This document shows, in pieces, positions 17,836-27,190 of a stretch of DNA of 64,000 bases. A program made the translations under genes and the position numbers. Numbering within the stretch: position 1 is the stretch's first letter; every line of letters begins with the position of its first letter. The notes under the pieces were generated by a model that had not been told where the DNA came from, ran no database searches, and saw only the letters and a list, made by a program, of their open reading frames with translations. Source of the DNA: Corynebacterium sp. (lineage in GTDB: Bacteria; Actinomycetota; Actinomycetes; Mycobacteriales; Mycobacteriaceae); assembly GCF_030532715.1 (NCBI RefSeq), contig NZ_JAUNKO010000001.1:124001-188000 (forward strand), given 5' to 3'.

Positions 17836-18729
17836 TTAGAACTGGTCGATGATGAGCTTTTTCATCTGCATCATGTTTTGAAACGCGCCGGGCTTTTGCA
17901 GCAGCTGCTGAAAATGGGTTGGGGCGATCTGCCAACTCACCCCGAATTCATCGATCAACCAGCCGCATTGCTCCGACTCGGGAACTGCGGAGAGTTGTTC
18001 CCACGCCGCATCGATTTCCTCTTGGGTGTCACACAGGAGCATCAATGACATTCCGGGGGTGAACGTAAACTCCGTTTCTGCGCCGGAATCCATCGCGGAA
18101 AACCACTGGCCGCAAAGCTGGAAATCGGCGAACAACACCGATCCGGCCTTGGCTGGCCCGGTGGCCTCTTGCCACGGCACCAAGTTACCCATCTTCGAAT
18201 CTGGGAGCACGCGCATATAGGTTTCAATCGCGCGCTGCGCTTGGTTTTGCGCTGGGCCGCAGAACAGGAAACTTGGAATCACAAATGGGCGGGGTTCGCC
18301 CGCTGGATTGGTCAGCATAAGCTGCCAGCTAACACCGTACGGATCTTCGACCCAGGCGTAGAGGGGGCTGAAATCGTATTCGCCTAAGGGCATGAGTTCT
18401 TTCGCGCCCGCCTGCATGAATGTGTTCCAGGTGCGACGCAATTGTGCTTCAGCATCCTGCATTTGGGCAGGATCAAAATTCAGCATGAGATTCAGCGCGG
18501 GTGTTGGGCGGAATGCGTCACCGGCATTGATCAAGGCGAAGCGAAACCCGGAGACATCCAGTTCGGTGATCACCGGCTCACCTGCGAAGGATTGCTGAGA
18601 TTCGTTCAGCCCTGTGGTCGGGTAATACACGGTGCTGACCACGCTCGTGTTTGGCAACGCCGCGCAGTAGAGCTCGGCGGCGGCCTCGTTGGTGTGGTTG
18701 CACCACGCATGGGGAACGATTCGTTGCAT
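17836..18729 (-). CDS. Tandem VOC-fold protein (PhnB / 3-demethylubiquinone methyltransferase-like)
   Basis: A 297-residue protein of two PhnB-like VOC domains. Domain 1 (about 1-145) has RIVPHAWCNHTNEAAAELY and YAWVEDPYGVSWQLM; domain 2 (about 150-290) has PSFLFCGPAQNQAQRAIETY and CGWLIDEFGVSWQIAP. Despite the historical family name, these proteins are not shown to be methyltransferases; function unknown. ATG at 18729 is preferred over an upstream in-frame ATG at 18789 because AAAGGGA precedes it and homology starts there. Confidence 0.85.
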   Translation of the reverse strand: MQRIVPHAWCNHTNEAAAELYCAALPNTSVVSTVYYPTTGLNESQQSFAGEPVITELDVSGFRFALINAGDAFRPTPALNLMLNFDPAQMQDAEAQLRRTWNTFMQAGAKELMPLGEYDFSPLYAWVEDPYGVSWQLMLTNPAGEPRPFVIPSFLFCGPAQNQAQRAIETYMRVLPDSKMGNLVPWQEATGPAKAGSVLFADFQLCGQWFSAMDSGAETEFTFTPGMSLMLLCDTQEEIDAAWEQLSAVPESEQCGWLIDEFGVSWQIAPTHFQQLLQKPGAFQNMMQMKKLIIDQF

Positions 18730-18790
18730 TGTTTTCCCTTTCAGGAGCTTGACTAGGTTGCAGCCACCGAGTTGGATGTTGGCGAACACG

Positions 18791-19603
18791 CTAGATCGCG
18801 TTGATCACACCTGCGACGGATTCTGCGTTGATCTCATCCAACTCGACGCAGATGCCTTCGAGCCTACGTGCTAAATCCTTGGCAAGGCCTAGCTGGATGC
18901 GCCCGCCACGCTCGCAATTGATCACCAAGCTACCCGCCAACCGGCGGGATGCGATGGCCGCCGCGGCGCGTGCCACGCCGTCCATGCCGGAGGCGCCGGT
19001 GGCGCGGCCGTCGGAAAGCACAACGAGAAGGGCACGTCGGCCGGAGTCTTTGCGAGCCTCGCGTTCGATGAGTTCGTGCGCCATGAGCAGGCCTTCGCCG
19101 AGGGGGGTGCGTCCTCCGATCGGGAGGTCGTGAAAGCGACGAACCGCAACCTCAATCGAACCTGTGGGCGGTAATACCAACGTAGGTTCGGATCCGCGCA
19201 CGGTGATCACCGCCACCTTATCGCGGCGCTGGTAGGCGTCCTGAAGCATGGAAAGCACCGCGCCCGTGACAGCGGCAAGCCGATCACGTGCAGCCATCGA
19301 GCTGGAGGCATCAACCACAAAGACGATGAGGTTTGACTCCATGCCGCGGCGCAACGAGCCGCGCAAATCCTGCGGCCGGAAATCGATCAGGCCGCGGACG
19401 ATGCCGGCACCGCGATCTGCCGCGGCAAGCAACGTCCCTATCGGGTGGATACCACGCCCGCCGAGAATTGCTCGAACGTCTGCCCCATGCGTTGAATATG
19501 CTTTCGAGCGGCGGCCGGGGATGCCATTGTCGCCAATCCCCTGCCTGCGCAATAACCTAGGGGCGAAACTGAGCGCCAGTATCGGCGCTACCTGCCTCTC
19601 CAT
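18791..19603 (-). CDS. VWA-domain protein, ChlD/CobT-like chelatase partner
   Basis: About 270 residues. The C-terminal 190 form a von Willebrand A domain with the MIDAS motif VDASSSM and the block [12 protein letters not shown]; the N-terminal part has the conserved [10 protein letters not shown] segment of fused chelatase proteins. It should act with the AAA+ protein encoded upstream. The reading frame overlaps chlI; ATG at 19603 is the most plausible separate start, but a +1 shift at the chlI stop would produce one continuous ATPase-VWA protein (see findings). Confidence 0.8.
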   Translation of the reverse strand: MERQVAPILALSFAPRLLRRQGIGDNGIPGRRSKAYSTHGADVRAILGGRGIHPIGTLLAAADRGAGIVRGLIDFRPQDLRGSLRRGMESNLIVFVVDASSSMAARDRLAAVTGAVLSMLQDAYQRRDKVAVITVRGSEPTLVLPPTGSIEVAVRRFHDLPIGGRTPLGEGLLMAHELIEREARKDSGRRALLVVLSDGRATGASGMDGVARAAAAIASRRLAGSLVINCERGGRIQLGLAKDLARRLEGICVELDEINAESVAGVINAI

Positions 19604-20627
19604 CCCGGGTCGGCTCATCCTCCGGCTGATCACTATCCTTCAGCTGCTCCGACTCCGGCTGCTCCGACTCCGTCCGATCACTATCCTCCGGCTCTGGGTG
19701 CTCATCGCGCGCTTGTTCCATTGCTTCGTCGAGCCGGTCCTCGTCCAAGCCGGGCTCGTCGAACGGATTGCGGCGGCGACGGTGCGGCAGCGCGAGCGTT
19801 GCGGCGACGCGAATATCCTCGTCGTCGACCTCGGTGGAACCGCGCCATGCGGCGTGAGCCATGGCGGTGCGAGCAATCACCAAGTCCGCACGCATCCCGT
19901 CCACATCGAACGAGGCGCACAAATGAGCGATTCTGGCGAGGTTGGTCTCGCTCAACACAACCTGCGGCAGCAAGGCCTTGGCCCGCTGAATACTCGCCGC
20001 TATCTGGGCATCATCGGCGGCCCAACGCTCGGCGAAACCTGCGGGGTCGGCCTCAAATGCCAAACGGCGCCGCATGATTTCCGAACGCACCTCAACATCG
20101 CGGGAGGCGGCTACGTCCACCGCTAAACCAAATCGGTCCAGCAATTGGGGGCGTAGTTCGCCCTCCTCTGGGTTCATCGTGCCTACCAACACAAACGAGG
20201 CGGGGCTGGTGTGCGAAATGCCGTCGCGCTCAACGGTGACGCGGCCGGTGGCGGCGGCGTCAAGTAAAGCGTCCACAAGGTGGTCCGCCAGCAGGTTCAC
20301 TTCATCCACATACAGCACCCCACCGTCGGCCTGGGCCAACAAACCGGGGCGGTACTCAGCGCGGCCAGTGGTAAACACGGTTTCCATATCGAGGGAACCG
20401 ACCACGCGGTCTTCGGTAGCGCCAATAGGCAAATTCACCAGCGGCGCGCCGTCGAGCAAAGACGCGAACGCACGCACCGTCGTGGTTTTAGCGGTGCCTT
20501 TTTCGCCGCGCACAACTACACCCCCGATCCTGGGTGCGATTGCGGTAAGGATCAGGGACAAGCGAAGTTGATCCTGACCCACCACCGCGGTAAACGGGTA
20601 ACCAGGTGCGGGGGTGTTGTGGGACAA
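19557..20627 (-). CDS. chlI: Mg/Co-chelatase-like AAA+ ATPase (ChlI/BchI type)
   Basis: A 356-residue AAA+ ATPase: Walker [14 protein letters not shown], Walker [13 protein letters not shown], sensor region [21 protein letters not shown]. The C-terminal 55 residues are an acidic Glu/Ser/Asp/Gln-rich linker, which in fused homologues joins the ATPase to a VWA domain. A TTG start at 20627 follows GGAGG by 8 nt. It lies immediately after mqo (3 nt gap) on the same strand. Given the cob genes nearby it may serve cobalt rather than magnesium insertion; a CobN-like large subunit is not in this window. Confidence 0.88.
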   Translation of the reverse strand: MSHNTPAPGYPFTAVVGQDQLRLSLILTAIAPRIGGVVVRGEKGTAKTTTVRAFASLLDGAPLVNLPIGATEDRVVGSLDMETVFTTGRAEYRPGLLAQADGGVLYVDEVNLLADHLVDALLDAAATGRVTVERDGISHTSPASFVLVGTMNPEEGELRPQLLDRFGLAVDVAASRDVEVRSEIMRRRLAFEADPAGFAERWAADDAQIAASIQRAKALLPQVVLSETNLARIAHLCASFDVDGMRADLVIARTAMAHAAWRGSTEVDDEDIRVAATLALPHRRRRNPFDEPGLDEDRLDEAMEQARDEHPEPEDSDRTESEQPESEQLKDSDQPEDEPTRDGEAGSADTGAQFRP

Positions 20628-20630
20628 GTG

Positions 20631-22133
20631 TTAGACCTCCAGATCGAGTGCCTTTTGAGTGTACTCCCACATCTCGTTGTACAGCTTCTTATCCGTGGAA
20701 AGTTTAATGCCGTAGGACGGAATCAGCTCCTTCAGCTTCGGCCCCCACTCCACCATGCGCTGACCAAAACAACGCTCAAGCAATTCCACCATGGCGGCAG
20801 GCGCGATGGACGCGCCCGGGGAGGCGCCAAGGATACCTGCGATGGTGCCCTCGGAGTTGTTGATCAGCGCGGTGCCGAATTCCAGCGAGCCGAAGCGCGG
20901 GCCGACGATCGGCTTGATCACCTGCACGCGCTGACCCGCGGTAACCAACTCCCAGTCCTCCGCCTTCGCGGCGGGCATGTATTCGCGGAGGGATTCAATG
21001 CGGGCCTGCTGGTCTTTCATAAGCTCCGTAATCAGGTACTTGGTCAACCCGAGCTCCTGGAAACCCACCGCGATCATGGACATAAAGTTGGTGGGGCGAA
21101 GCGACTTCGGCAGATCCATCCACGAGCCGCGCTTGAGGAACTTCGGGGTCCAGCCTGCGTACGGGCCGAACAACAACCCGGTCTTGCCGTCAATCACGCG
21201 GGTATCCAAGTGCGGCACGGACATTGGCGGGGCGCCAACGGAAGCTTTGCCGTACACCTTGGCATGGTGCTGGTTAATGATTTCTCCGTTGGTGCAGCGC
21301 AGCCACTGGCCGGAGACGGGGAATCCACCGAAGCCACGGATTTCTGGAATGCGTGCCTTTTGCAGCAGCGGCAGCGCCATGCCACCCGCACCGACAAACA
21401 CGAAGTTCGCACGAATAACCGAAAGATCGCCCGTGTGTACGTTTTTGACCTTGAGTTTCCAGCCGTCGCCGTCTGCGGTGATGTCCTTGACTTCGTGCCC
21501 GTAACGCACAGTGGTACCGGCGCGTTTCGCGGCGTCGATAAACTGGCGCGCCATGGCGCCGTAGTTGATGTCCGTGCCCGCGTCGGTCCAAGAAATCGCT
21601 AGTTTTTCCTTGTCAAAGTCGCGCCCCTGCGCCATCAGCGGCAGCATCTTGGCAAACTCGGCCGGGTCATCGGTGTACTGCATGTCCGGGAACAGCGGGT
21701 GCGGTGCCAGCGCCTCGAAACGCTTCTTCAGGTACGCTACTTGGTCCTCACCCTGGGCGAAGGAAACGTGCGGCACGGGGTTAATAAACTCCCGCGGATC
21801 CGGCAGCACGCCACGGTTGCGTTGGTGCGCCCAAAATTGCCGGGAAACCTGGAATTTTTCGTTCACGCTAATAGCGTTAGCGGTCTTGATTTTGCCGTTG
21901 ACCTCTGGCGTGTAGTTGAGCTCACATAGCGCAGAGTGACCGGTGCCCGCGTTGTTCCACGGGGACGAGGATTCCTCCGCGGGACCGTCGAGCCGCTCCA
22001 CGATCACCTGGCTCCACTCAGGTTCCAATTCGCGCAGCATTGCGCCCAGAGTTGCACTCATGATGCCAGCACCGATAAGGGCGACGTCCACTTCATCGGT
22101 CACCGGGATTGTAGAAACCTTGGAATCTGACAC
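20631..22133 (-). CDS. mqo: Malate:quinone oxidoreductase
   Basis: A 500-residue membrane-associated FAD enzyme of the citric acid cycle, oxidising malate to oxaloacetate with quinone as acceptor. FAD-binding DVALIGAGIMSATLGAML is at the N-terminus, followed by SSSPWNNAGTGHSALCELNY, the family signature, and near the end GILGASPGASIAPAAMVELLE. GTG at 22133 (MSDSK) is chosen over TTG at 22142, since it matches the MSD start of corynebacterial Mqo and has AAGGA at a proper distance. It heads the mqo-chlI-VWA run. Confidence 0.96.
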   Translation of the reverse strand: MSDSKVSTIPVTDEVDVALIGAGIMSATLGAMLRELEPEWSQVIVERLDGPAEESSSPWNNAGTGHSALCELNYTPEVNGKIKTANAISVNEKFQVSRQFWAHQRNRGVLPDPREFINPVPHVSFAQGEDQVAYLKKRFEALAPHPLFPDMQYTDDPAEFAKMLPLMAQGRDFDKEKLAISWTDAGTDINYGAMARQFIDAAKRAGTTVRYGHEVKDITADGDGWKLKVKNVHTGDLSVIRANFVFVGAGGMALPLLQKARIPEIRGFGGFPVSGQWLRCTNGEIINQHHAKVYGKASVGAPPMSVPHLDTRVIDGKTGLLFGPYAGWTPKFLKRGSWMDLPKSLRPTNFMSMIAVGFQELGLTKYLITELMKDQQARIESLREYMPAAKAEDWELVTAGQRVQVIKPIVGPRFGSLEFGTALINNSEGTIAGILGASPGASIAPAAMVELLERCFGQRMVEWGPKLKELIPSYGIKLSTDKKLYNEMWEYTQKALDLEV

Positions 22134-22657
22134 TGCTTTCAACTTCCTTCAATGACTGTGCGTTCGCTTCCGAGACCTTAGAACACCTGGCGATAGCAGC
22201 ACCCAATTTCCCGCGCTGGCGAATCCGAAAAACGCCGAAAAGGAATGCCACTACAGATACTGAAAGGCACTAACAGGCCACCCACCTGGCAGCGGGTGCC
22301 GGGTTAGGCGGCCGTGTTTGCAATAACTCTACGCTGATTGCCCTGGGGGTAGGCCAAAATTGAGTGGTTCCAGTGCAACTACACAACAAACTCCCAGCTC
22401 CGCCGCGCAGTGGGCGCGCTCATCGCGCGCGCTAAGCAGCGACTTTGGGCAGTGTTGAACACGAACCCACCACACATTGCAAATTCATAACCCCCACCCC
22501 CAGGTGGGTGAATAGCGACGGCGTTTTTCGAGAATTCCTATCGCCTTAACATAAAGCTGCGCACCGTTTTAGCTGCGTATTGTTGGGCATTGTTTAGAAA
22601 CACAGTATTGCTCCAGGTGTGCGGAAAACGCTCGGGGAAGAAACGTACGATAGTGGC
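22134..22657. other. Divergent intergenic region, mqo / hydrolase
   Basis: About 520 bp without a convincing gene. It must hold the mqo promoter and, at its right end, the hydrolase promoter. Small inverted repeats are present (for example CCCACC/GGTGGG at 22493-22508), but no known riboswitch or operator was recognised. Confidence 0.5.
22646..22651 (+). promoter_or_regulatory. -10 element TACGAT, probable leaderless promoter
   Basis: TACGAT ends 6 nt before the ATG at 22658, with no Shine-Dalgarno in between. Confidence 0.45.
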
Positions 22658-23683
22658 ATGAACGAACTGCCCCTCGCCGCTGAGTGGACCACGGATATCC
22701 TCGGGCCGGATTACCAGAGGCGCACGTTTCCATTGGGCCGCGACCCAGACGCCGATCCCGGCACCGACGGCACCGTCATCGCCACCGTGGTGCGGCATTG
22801 CTCGCCCGCAACATTGTCGGCTGAGGCGCCAGCGATGCTGTTCGTGCATGGTATGAGCGACTATTTCTTCCACACACACGTCGCGGAATTCTTCGCCGCG
22901 GCGGGTTGGGCGGTCTACGCCGTGGATCTGCGCAAATGCGGGCGCTCGTGGCGCAGGAGCCAGCGGTGGCATCACGCTTCATCGTTGGAGCTGTACTTTC
23001 CCGATTTGACCGCCGCACTCGATTGCGTGTTGCGGGAGCACCCTACCGTGGTCATCAACGCACATTCGACTGGGGCGTTGACGGTAGTGCTCTGGCTTGA
23101 TGCCTTACGACGCCGCGACCCAGCCCGCCACGAACGCATCGCAGGCGCCGCACTCAACAGCCCGTGGTTCGAATTGATGTACGCCCGCCCGAAAGTTCTT
23201 CTCGGCACCGCAATATATAACGTGTTGGGAAAACTCCGCCCCAATACGCTGCTTCACCGAGACGCCGTGGCCGCCTACGGGCAATCCCTGCACACCAGTG
23301 AGTTCGGTACGTGGGACTACAACCTCACCTACAAGCCTCTCGGCGGGCAGGAGAAGAACTACGCCTGGCTGCGCGCAATTTTGCTCAGCCAACGGCGCAT
23401 CCACCGGGGCGAAATTGACTGCGGACTCCCGTTGCTGGTGTTGTGCTCCACGGAGTCTTGGCTGCGCCCCGAGTTTTCCGAACGTATCCACAGCGCTGAT
23501 GGCGTCATCGATGTGCACCAGATTCGCCGGTGGGCCAACACCCTGTCCGAAGACGTCACCATTGTTGGGATTCCGGGGGCCCGCCACGACGTCTACCTTT
23601 CCCGCCCCGAACCGCTCGAAAATGCGCTCGATGCCACCCTCATTTGGGCTACGGACGCCACGAACGGTAACACAAAGGAATAA
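22658..23683 (+). CDS. Alpha/beta hydrolase, lysophospholipase/monoacylglycerol-lipase-like
   Basis: A 341-residue serine hydrolase: oxyanion region LFVHGMSDYFFHTHVAEFF, VYAVDLRKCGRS, nucleophile elbow NAHSTGAL (Ser in AHSTG, where the usual motif is GHSMG) and catalytic His in PGARHDVYLS near the C-terminus. No signal peptide, so it is probably cytoplasmic or peripheral. It lies 29 bp upstream of mtr on the same strand and may be co-transcribed. ATG at 22658 is chosen because the -10 element overlaps the longer frame. Substrate not predictable. Confidence 0.87.
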   Translation: MNELPLAAEWTTDILGPDYQRRTFPLGRDPDADPGTDGTVIATVVRHCSPATLSAEAPAMLFVHGMSDYFFHTHVAEFFAAAGWAVYAVDLRKCGRSWRRSQRWHHASSLELYFPDLTAALDCVLREHPTVVINAHSTGALTVVLWLDALRRRDPARHERIAGAALNSPWFELMYARPKVLLGTAIYNVLGKLRPNTLLHRDAVAAYGQSLHTSEFGTWDYNLTYKPLGGQEKNYAWLRAILLSQRRIHRGEIDCGLPLLVLCSTESWLRPEFSERIHSADGVIDVHQIRRWANTLSEDVTIVGIPGARHDVYLSRPEPLENALDATLIWATDATNGNTKE

Positions 23684-23712
23684 GCATCACGCCACGCAAG
23701 TTAAGGTGAAGT

Positions 23713-25080
23713 ATGAAGCACTACGACCTCATTATCATCGGCACCGGTTCCGGAAATTCCATTCCCGGGCCGGAGTTTGATCACCAATCCATCGCCATTG
23801 TGGAAAAGGGAGTATTCGGCGGCACCTGCCTCAACGTGGGCTGCATCCCCACGAAAATGTTTGTCTACGCCGCCGATGTGGCGGCCGAGATCCGGCAAGC
23901 AGCGAAGTACAATCTCTCAGCCTCCCTCACGGGCGTGGACTGGCCCGCCATTGTAGATCGCGTGTTTGCCCAGCGGATTGACCCCATTGCCGCCGGCGGG
24001 GAGGCCTACCGGCGGGGCGACGAAACCCCCAACATTGATGTCTACGCCGAGCATGCGCGCTTCGTGGATACCCGCACCATCCAAGTCGGGGCGGACACCA
24101 TCACCGGTGACACTATTGTGATCGCCACCGGTGCGCGGCCGACGGTGCTGCCGGTGATCGCGGATGCCGGAGTGACTTACTACACCAACGAAACTATCCT
24201 CCGCCTGCCGGAGTTGCCCAAGACGATGATTATCCAGGGCGGGGGCTTTATCGCCGTGGAGTTTGCACACATTTTCGCCTCCCTCGGTGTGGAGGTGACG
24301 GTGACTAACCGCAGCCCAGTGTTGTTGCGCAAGGCGGACGAAACGATTTCGCAGCGCTTCACCGAGATCGCCGCAACCCAATGGAACCTGAAGCTGGGGC
24401 GCACGGTCGAAGCGGCGCGTGAAGACGAACACGGCGTCACCCTCACTCTTGATAATGGCGAAGAGATCACCGCGGAGGTGCTGTTGGCGGCGACCGGCCG
24501 CACCCCGAACGGCGACCAAATGGATTTGGACCGCGCCGGGATCGACATGGACGGCGAGCGCATCAAGGTTGACCAATTCGGCCGTACCAGCGCTGCGGGG
24601 GTGTGGGCGTTGGGCGATGTGTCGTCTCCCTACCAGCTCAAACATGTGGCCAATGCGGAGATGCGCGCGGTACGGCATAATCTCTTGCACCCAGAAGATT
24701 TGCGCCCCATGCCGCACGAGCATGTGCCCGCGGCCGTGTTCACGCACCCGCAGGTGGCCAGCGTGGGCCTTACTGAGGCACAGGCGCGGGAAGCCGGCCT
24801 GGACATCACCGTAAAGATCCAAAAGTATGGGGATACCGCCTATGGTTGGGCGATGGAGGACACCACGAGTTTTGCTAAACTCATCGCCGATCGCCGCACC
24901 GGCCGTCTGCTGGGCGCACATTTCCTAGGCCCCCAAGCTTCCACGCTTATTCAGCAGCTCATCACCGTCATGGCGTTCGATCTCGACGTCCGCGAGGTGG
25001 CACGCGGACAGTATTGGATCCACCCTGCCTTGCCAGAGGTTACTGAAAACGCATTACTTGGCCTCAGCTTCGACGAGTAA
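23713..25080 (+). CDS. mtr: Mycothione reductase
   Basis: A 455-residue flavoprotein disulfide reductase that reduces oxidised mycothiol with NADPH, the actinobacterial counterpart of glutathione reductase. It has the FAD motif IIGTGSGNS, the redox-active pair in GGTCLNVGCIPTK, the second dinucleotide fold IIQGGGFIAVEFAHIF, and the C-terminal catalytic HPALPEVTENAL. The GTGSGN start motif and absence of a glutathione-reductase signature separate it from Gor and Lpd. AAGGTGA precedes the ATG. Confidence 0.95.
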   Translation: MKHYDLIIIGTGSGNSIPGPEFDHQSIAIVEKGVFGGTCLNVGCIPTKMFVYAADVAAEIRQAAKYNLSASLTGVDWPAIVDRVFAQRIDPIAAGGEAYRRGDETPNIDVYAEHARFVDTRTIQVGADTITGDTIVIATGARPTVLPVIADAGVTYYTNETILRLPELPKTMIIQGGGFIAVEFAHIFASLGVEVTVTNRSPVLLRKADETISQRFTEIAATQWNLKLGRTVEAAREDEHGVTLTLDNGEEITAEVLLAATGRTPNGDQMDLDRAGIDMDGERIKVDQFGRTSAAGVWALGDVSSPYQLKHVANAEMRAVRHNLLHPEDLRPMPHEHVPAAVFTHPQVASVGLTEAQAREAGLDITVKIQKYGDTAYGWAMEDTTSFAKLIADRRTGRLLGAHFLGPQASTLIQQLITVMAFDLDVREVARGQYWIHPALPEVTENALLGLSFDE

Positions 25081-25097
25081 GACTCGGCAGTCCCGCA

Positions 25098-26456
25098 ATG
25101 CCTTCCACACATCCACCGGTGGGTATTTTCGCGCCGCGTTTTCGGCTGACCACCATCGGCATCCTCACTGCGATCGTGACGTGCGCCTTCGACCAAACAG
25201 CCGTCACCGCGGTCATGCCGCATATCGCCCACGAACTCGGAGATTCGGACGCTTATTCGCTGACGTTCGTGGCGGTGATGGCGGCGTCGATCGTCGGCAT
25301 GGTCAGCTCGGGTCTTGTCACTGACAGCCGCGGCGCCCGATTCTCCTACACTGTTTCGGCGATCACGCTGGGGGTGGGCTTGCTGGCGGCGGTCTTCGCC
25401 CCAAACATGCTGGTGTTTTTGATTTCGCGCGCCATCCAAGGACTCGGCACTGGCGGGCTAATCGTCGCCGTGTATGCGATCATCGCGCAGGTCTACCCAA
25501 AGGCATTGCGGCCAAAAGTATTTGCCGCGTTTGCTGTCGCGTGGATCATGCCGGCACTCGTTGGTCCGGGGATCGCGGGCCTTATCACCACCCTCATATC
25601 CTGGCATGCGGTGTTTGTGCTCGCCTTGGTGACGGTGGCGGCGTCGATCGCCCTATTGTCACGTGCGCTCATCAAACTGCCGCACGAAACTCCAACAACA
25701 CACCCGCCAGGAAGCAAACAACTTCTCGCTGCATTCGTATTGGCGGCGGCAGGTGCGGGGCTCAGCCTGGCTTCCCAAACCTCGCGCGAACTGGCGCCTT
25801 GGTGCATCCTCATCGCACTCGGCACGGCATTGTTCGCGCTGCGCCGACTCACGCCGCACGGCACCCTGCAACTACGGCGCGGCGTTCCCCGGCTTGTAGC
25901 CACCCGTGGGCTGGTGGACATGTTTTTCGCGGCGGAAATGTACCTGCCGCTCATGCTTGCGCAAACCTACCGCTTGGGGCCGTCGCTCACGGGCATCGCG
26001 CTCACCATCAGCGGCATCTGCTGGCTATTCGGGTCGCACTATCAATCCCGCTTCGGTGCGCGCATCCCCACACCGCTGGTATTTCGCGTCGGCTCAGCGT
26101 GCATGGCGCTGGGCACCCTGTGGATCGGCGTCATTGCACTCGGCGGCGGCCACTGGGGCGTGGCGGTGGCGGGGTGGGCGATCGCCGCGGCTGGACTCGG
26201 GTTCATATATCCGCGCCTATCTTCGAAGCCCCTCGAGCTGTGCCCACCGGAGCAAACTGGGTTTACTGGATCAGCGCTCCAAGTCACGGGCACGACCGGC
26301 ACCACGGTGATGCTGTCGCTCTGTTCACTCATTCAGGTGTTTGGAAGCCCGATCACACTTCCGAGTGTCTTCGTGCTCATCGCGGCTGCCGCACTACCGT
26401 TGCTGGTAATGTGGCGTCCCGCAGTCCCTGAACCACGGAAAGCGGGTCCGCGTTGA
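25098..26456 (+). CDS. Major facilitator superfamily transporter, drug:H+ antiporter-like
   Basis: A 452-residue protein with about 12-14 hydrophobic helices. The first helix region TCAFDQTAVTAVMPHIAHEL resembles motif D of EmrB/QacA-type (DHA2) exporters; helix 5 includes VAWIMPALVGPGIAGLI. Function as a multidrug or metabolite exporter is inferred from family only. It follows mtr by 17 bp and overlaps the next membrane protein by 4 bp, so the three are probably one transcript. Confidence 0.88.
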   Translation: MPSTHPPVGIFAPRFRLTTIGILTAIVTCAFDQTAVTAVMPHIAHELGDSDAYSLTFVAVMAASIVGMVSSGLVTDSRGARFSYTVSAITLGVGLLAAVFAPNMLVFLISRAIQGLGTGGLIVAVYAIIAQVYPKALRPKVFAAFAVAWIMPALVGPGIAGLITTLISWHAVFVLALVTVAASIALLSRALIKLPHETPTTHPPGSKQLLAAFVLAAAGAGLSLASQTSRELAPWCILIALGTALFALRRLTPHGTLQLRRGVPRLVATRGLVDMFFAAEMYLPLMLAQTYRLGPSLTGIALTISGICWLFGSHYQSRFGARIPTPLVFRVGSACMALGTLWIGVIALGGGHWGVAVAGWAIAAAGLGFIYPRLSSKPLELCPPEQTGFTGSALQVTGTTGTTVMLSLCSLIQVFGSPITLPSVFVLIAAAALPLLVMWRPAVPEPRKAGPR

Positions 26457-27190
26457 ACATGCGTAACGTTCCTACCGCCACGGCAAGCATCGGCACGGCC
26501 GTGGCGATTTTGCTGGCAACGCTAGGCATCGAATTCACCCGTTCCAGCTGGCTCTACGCCGTGCTCGCGGCGTTTGGGGTGGTGCTTGGCGCCGGTTCCG
26601 CGCTCGCCCAACTCCGCAAAGGCCGCGCACTCACCGTTTTCGAAGGGCTTGCGGCATGCGGTGGAGTCACGGTGCTCGCCGTGGGCGCCATGAGTTTCCT
26701 CGCCCGCGTCACCCACGTGGACTACCTGTCCGGGGCGGCGTTGGTGGGCACACTGTACGGCATGCCGCTGGCCGCCAGCGCCTGCTTCGTCGGCGGCCTC
26801 GGCCAATTCCCCACATCCTGGGTGTCGAACATTCTTCCGTGTGTTGCGGGACCTGCCGCCACTGGTTACCTCGCCATCGGCCCGGATACCGTGACTGTCC
26901 GCGTCGCCGTTGTAGCGGTTTCCTTGGCCACCATCGTGGCATGCATATTTTCGATCGTTCGAATACACCACGCACCAAGCTCCCTCGCCGCCCGCTTTGC
27001 GACGGCCGCCTGCCTCACCCTCGCACCCACCATGCTGTACGCGGTGTATGTGGCCGTCACCCCGGTCACAGATTCAGCCTGGTACGCTCCGCCAGCACTG
27101 CTCGCCTGGGCTTACATCGCCGCCGCACTGTGCGGGGCGCTTGCGGGATTTACGTACCGATCCCCCACAACCACCCCGGCCGCGAGTTAG
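26453..27190 (+). CDS. Hypothetical integral membrane protein
   Basis: A 245-residue, strongly hydrophobic protein with about seven to eight helices; no family recognised. The TTG at 26453 overlaps the MFS stop (TTGA), and ATG at 26459 is an equally good start. It may help the upstream transporter. The 3' end overlaps the convergent cobQ by 4 bp. Confidence 0.75.
   Translation: MNMRNVPTATASIGTAVAILLATLGIEFTRSSWLYAVLAAFGVVLGAGSALAQLRKGRALTVFEGLAACGGVTVLAVGAMSFLARVTHVDYLSGAALVGTLYGMPLAASACFVGGLGQFPTSWVSNILPCVAGPAATGYLAIGPDTVTVRVAVVAVSLATIVACIFSIVRIHHAPSSLAARFATAACLTLAPTMLYAVYVAVTPVTDSAWYAPPALLAWAYIAAALCGALAGFTYRSPTTTPAAS

Noticed and set aside
20280..21602. 440-residue plus-strand frame opposite mqo and chlI
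   Set aside because: Antisense of mqo and chlI; His/Arg/Gly-rich composition typical of shadow frames in high-GC DNA.
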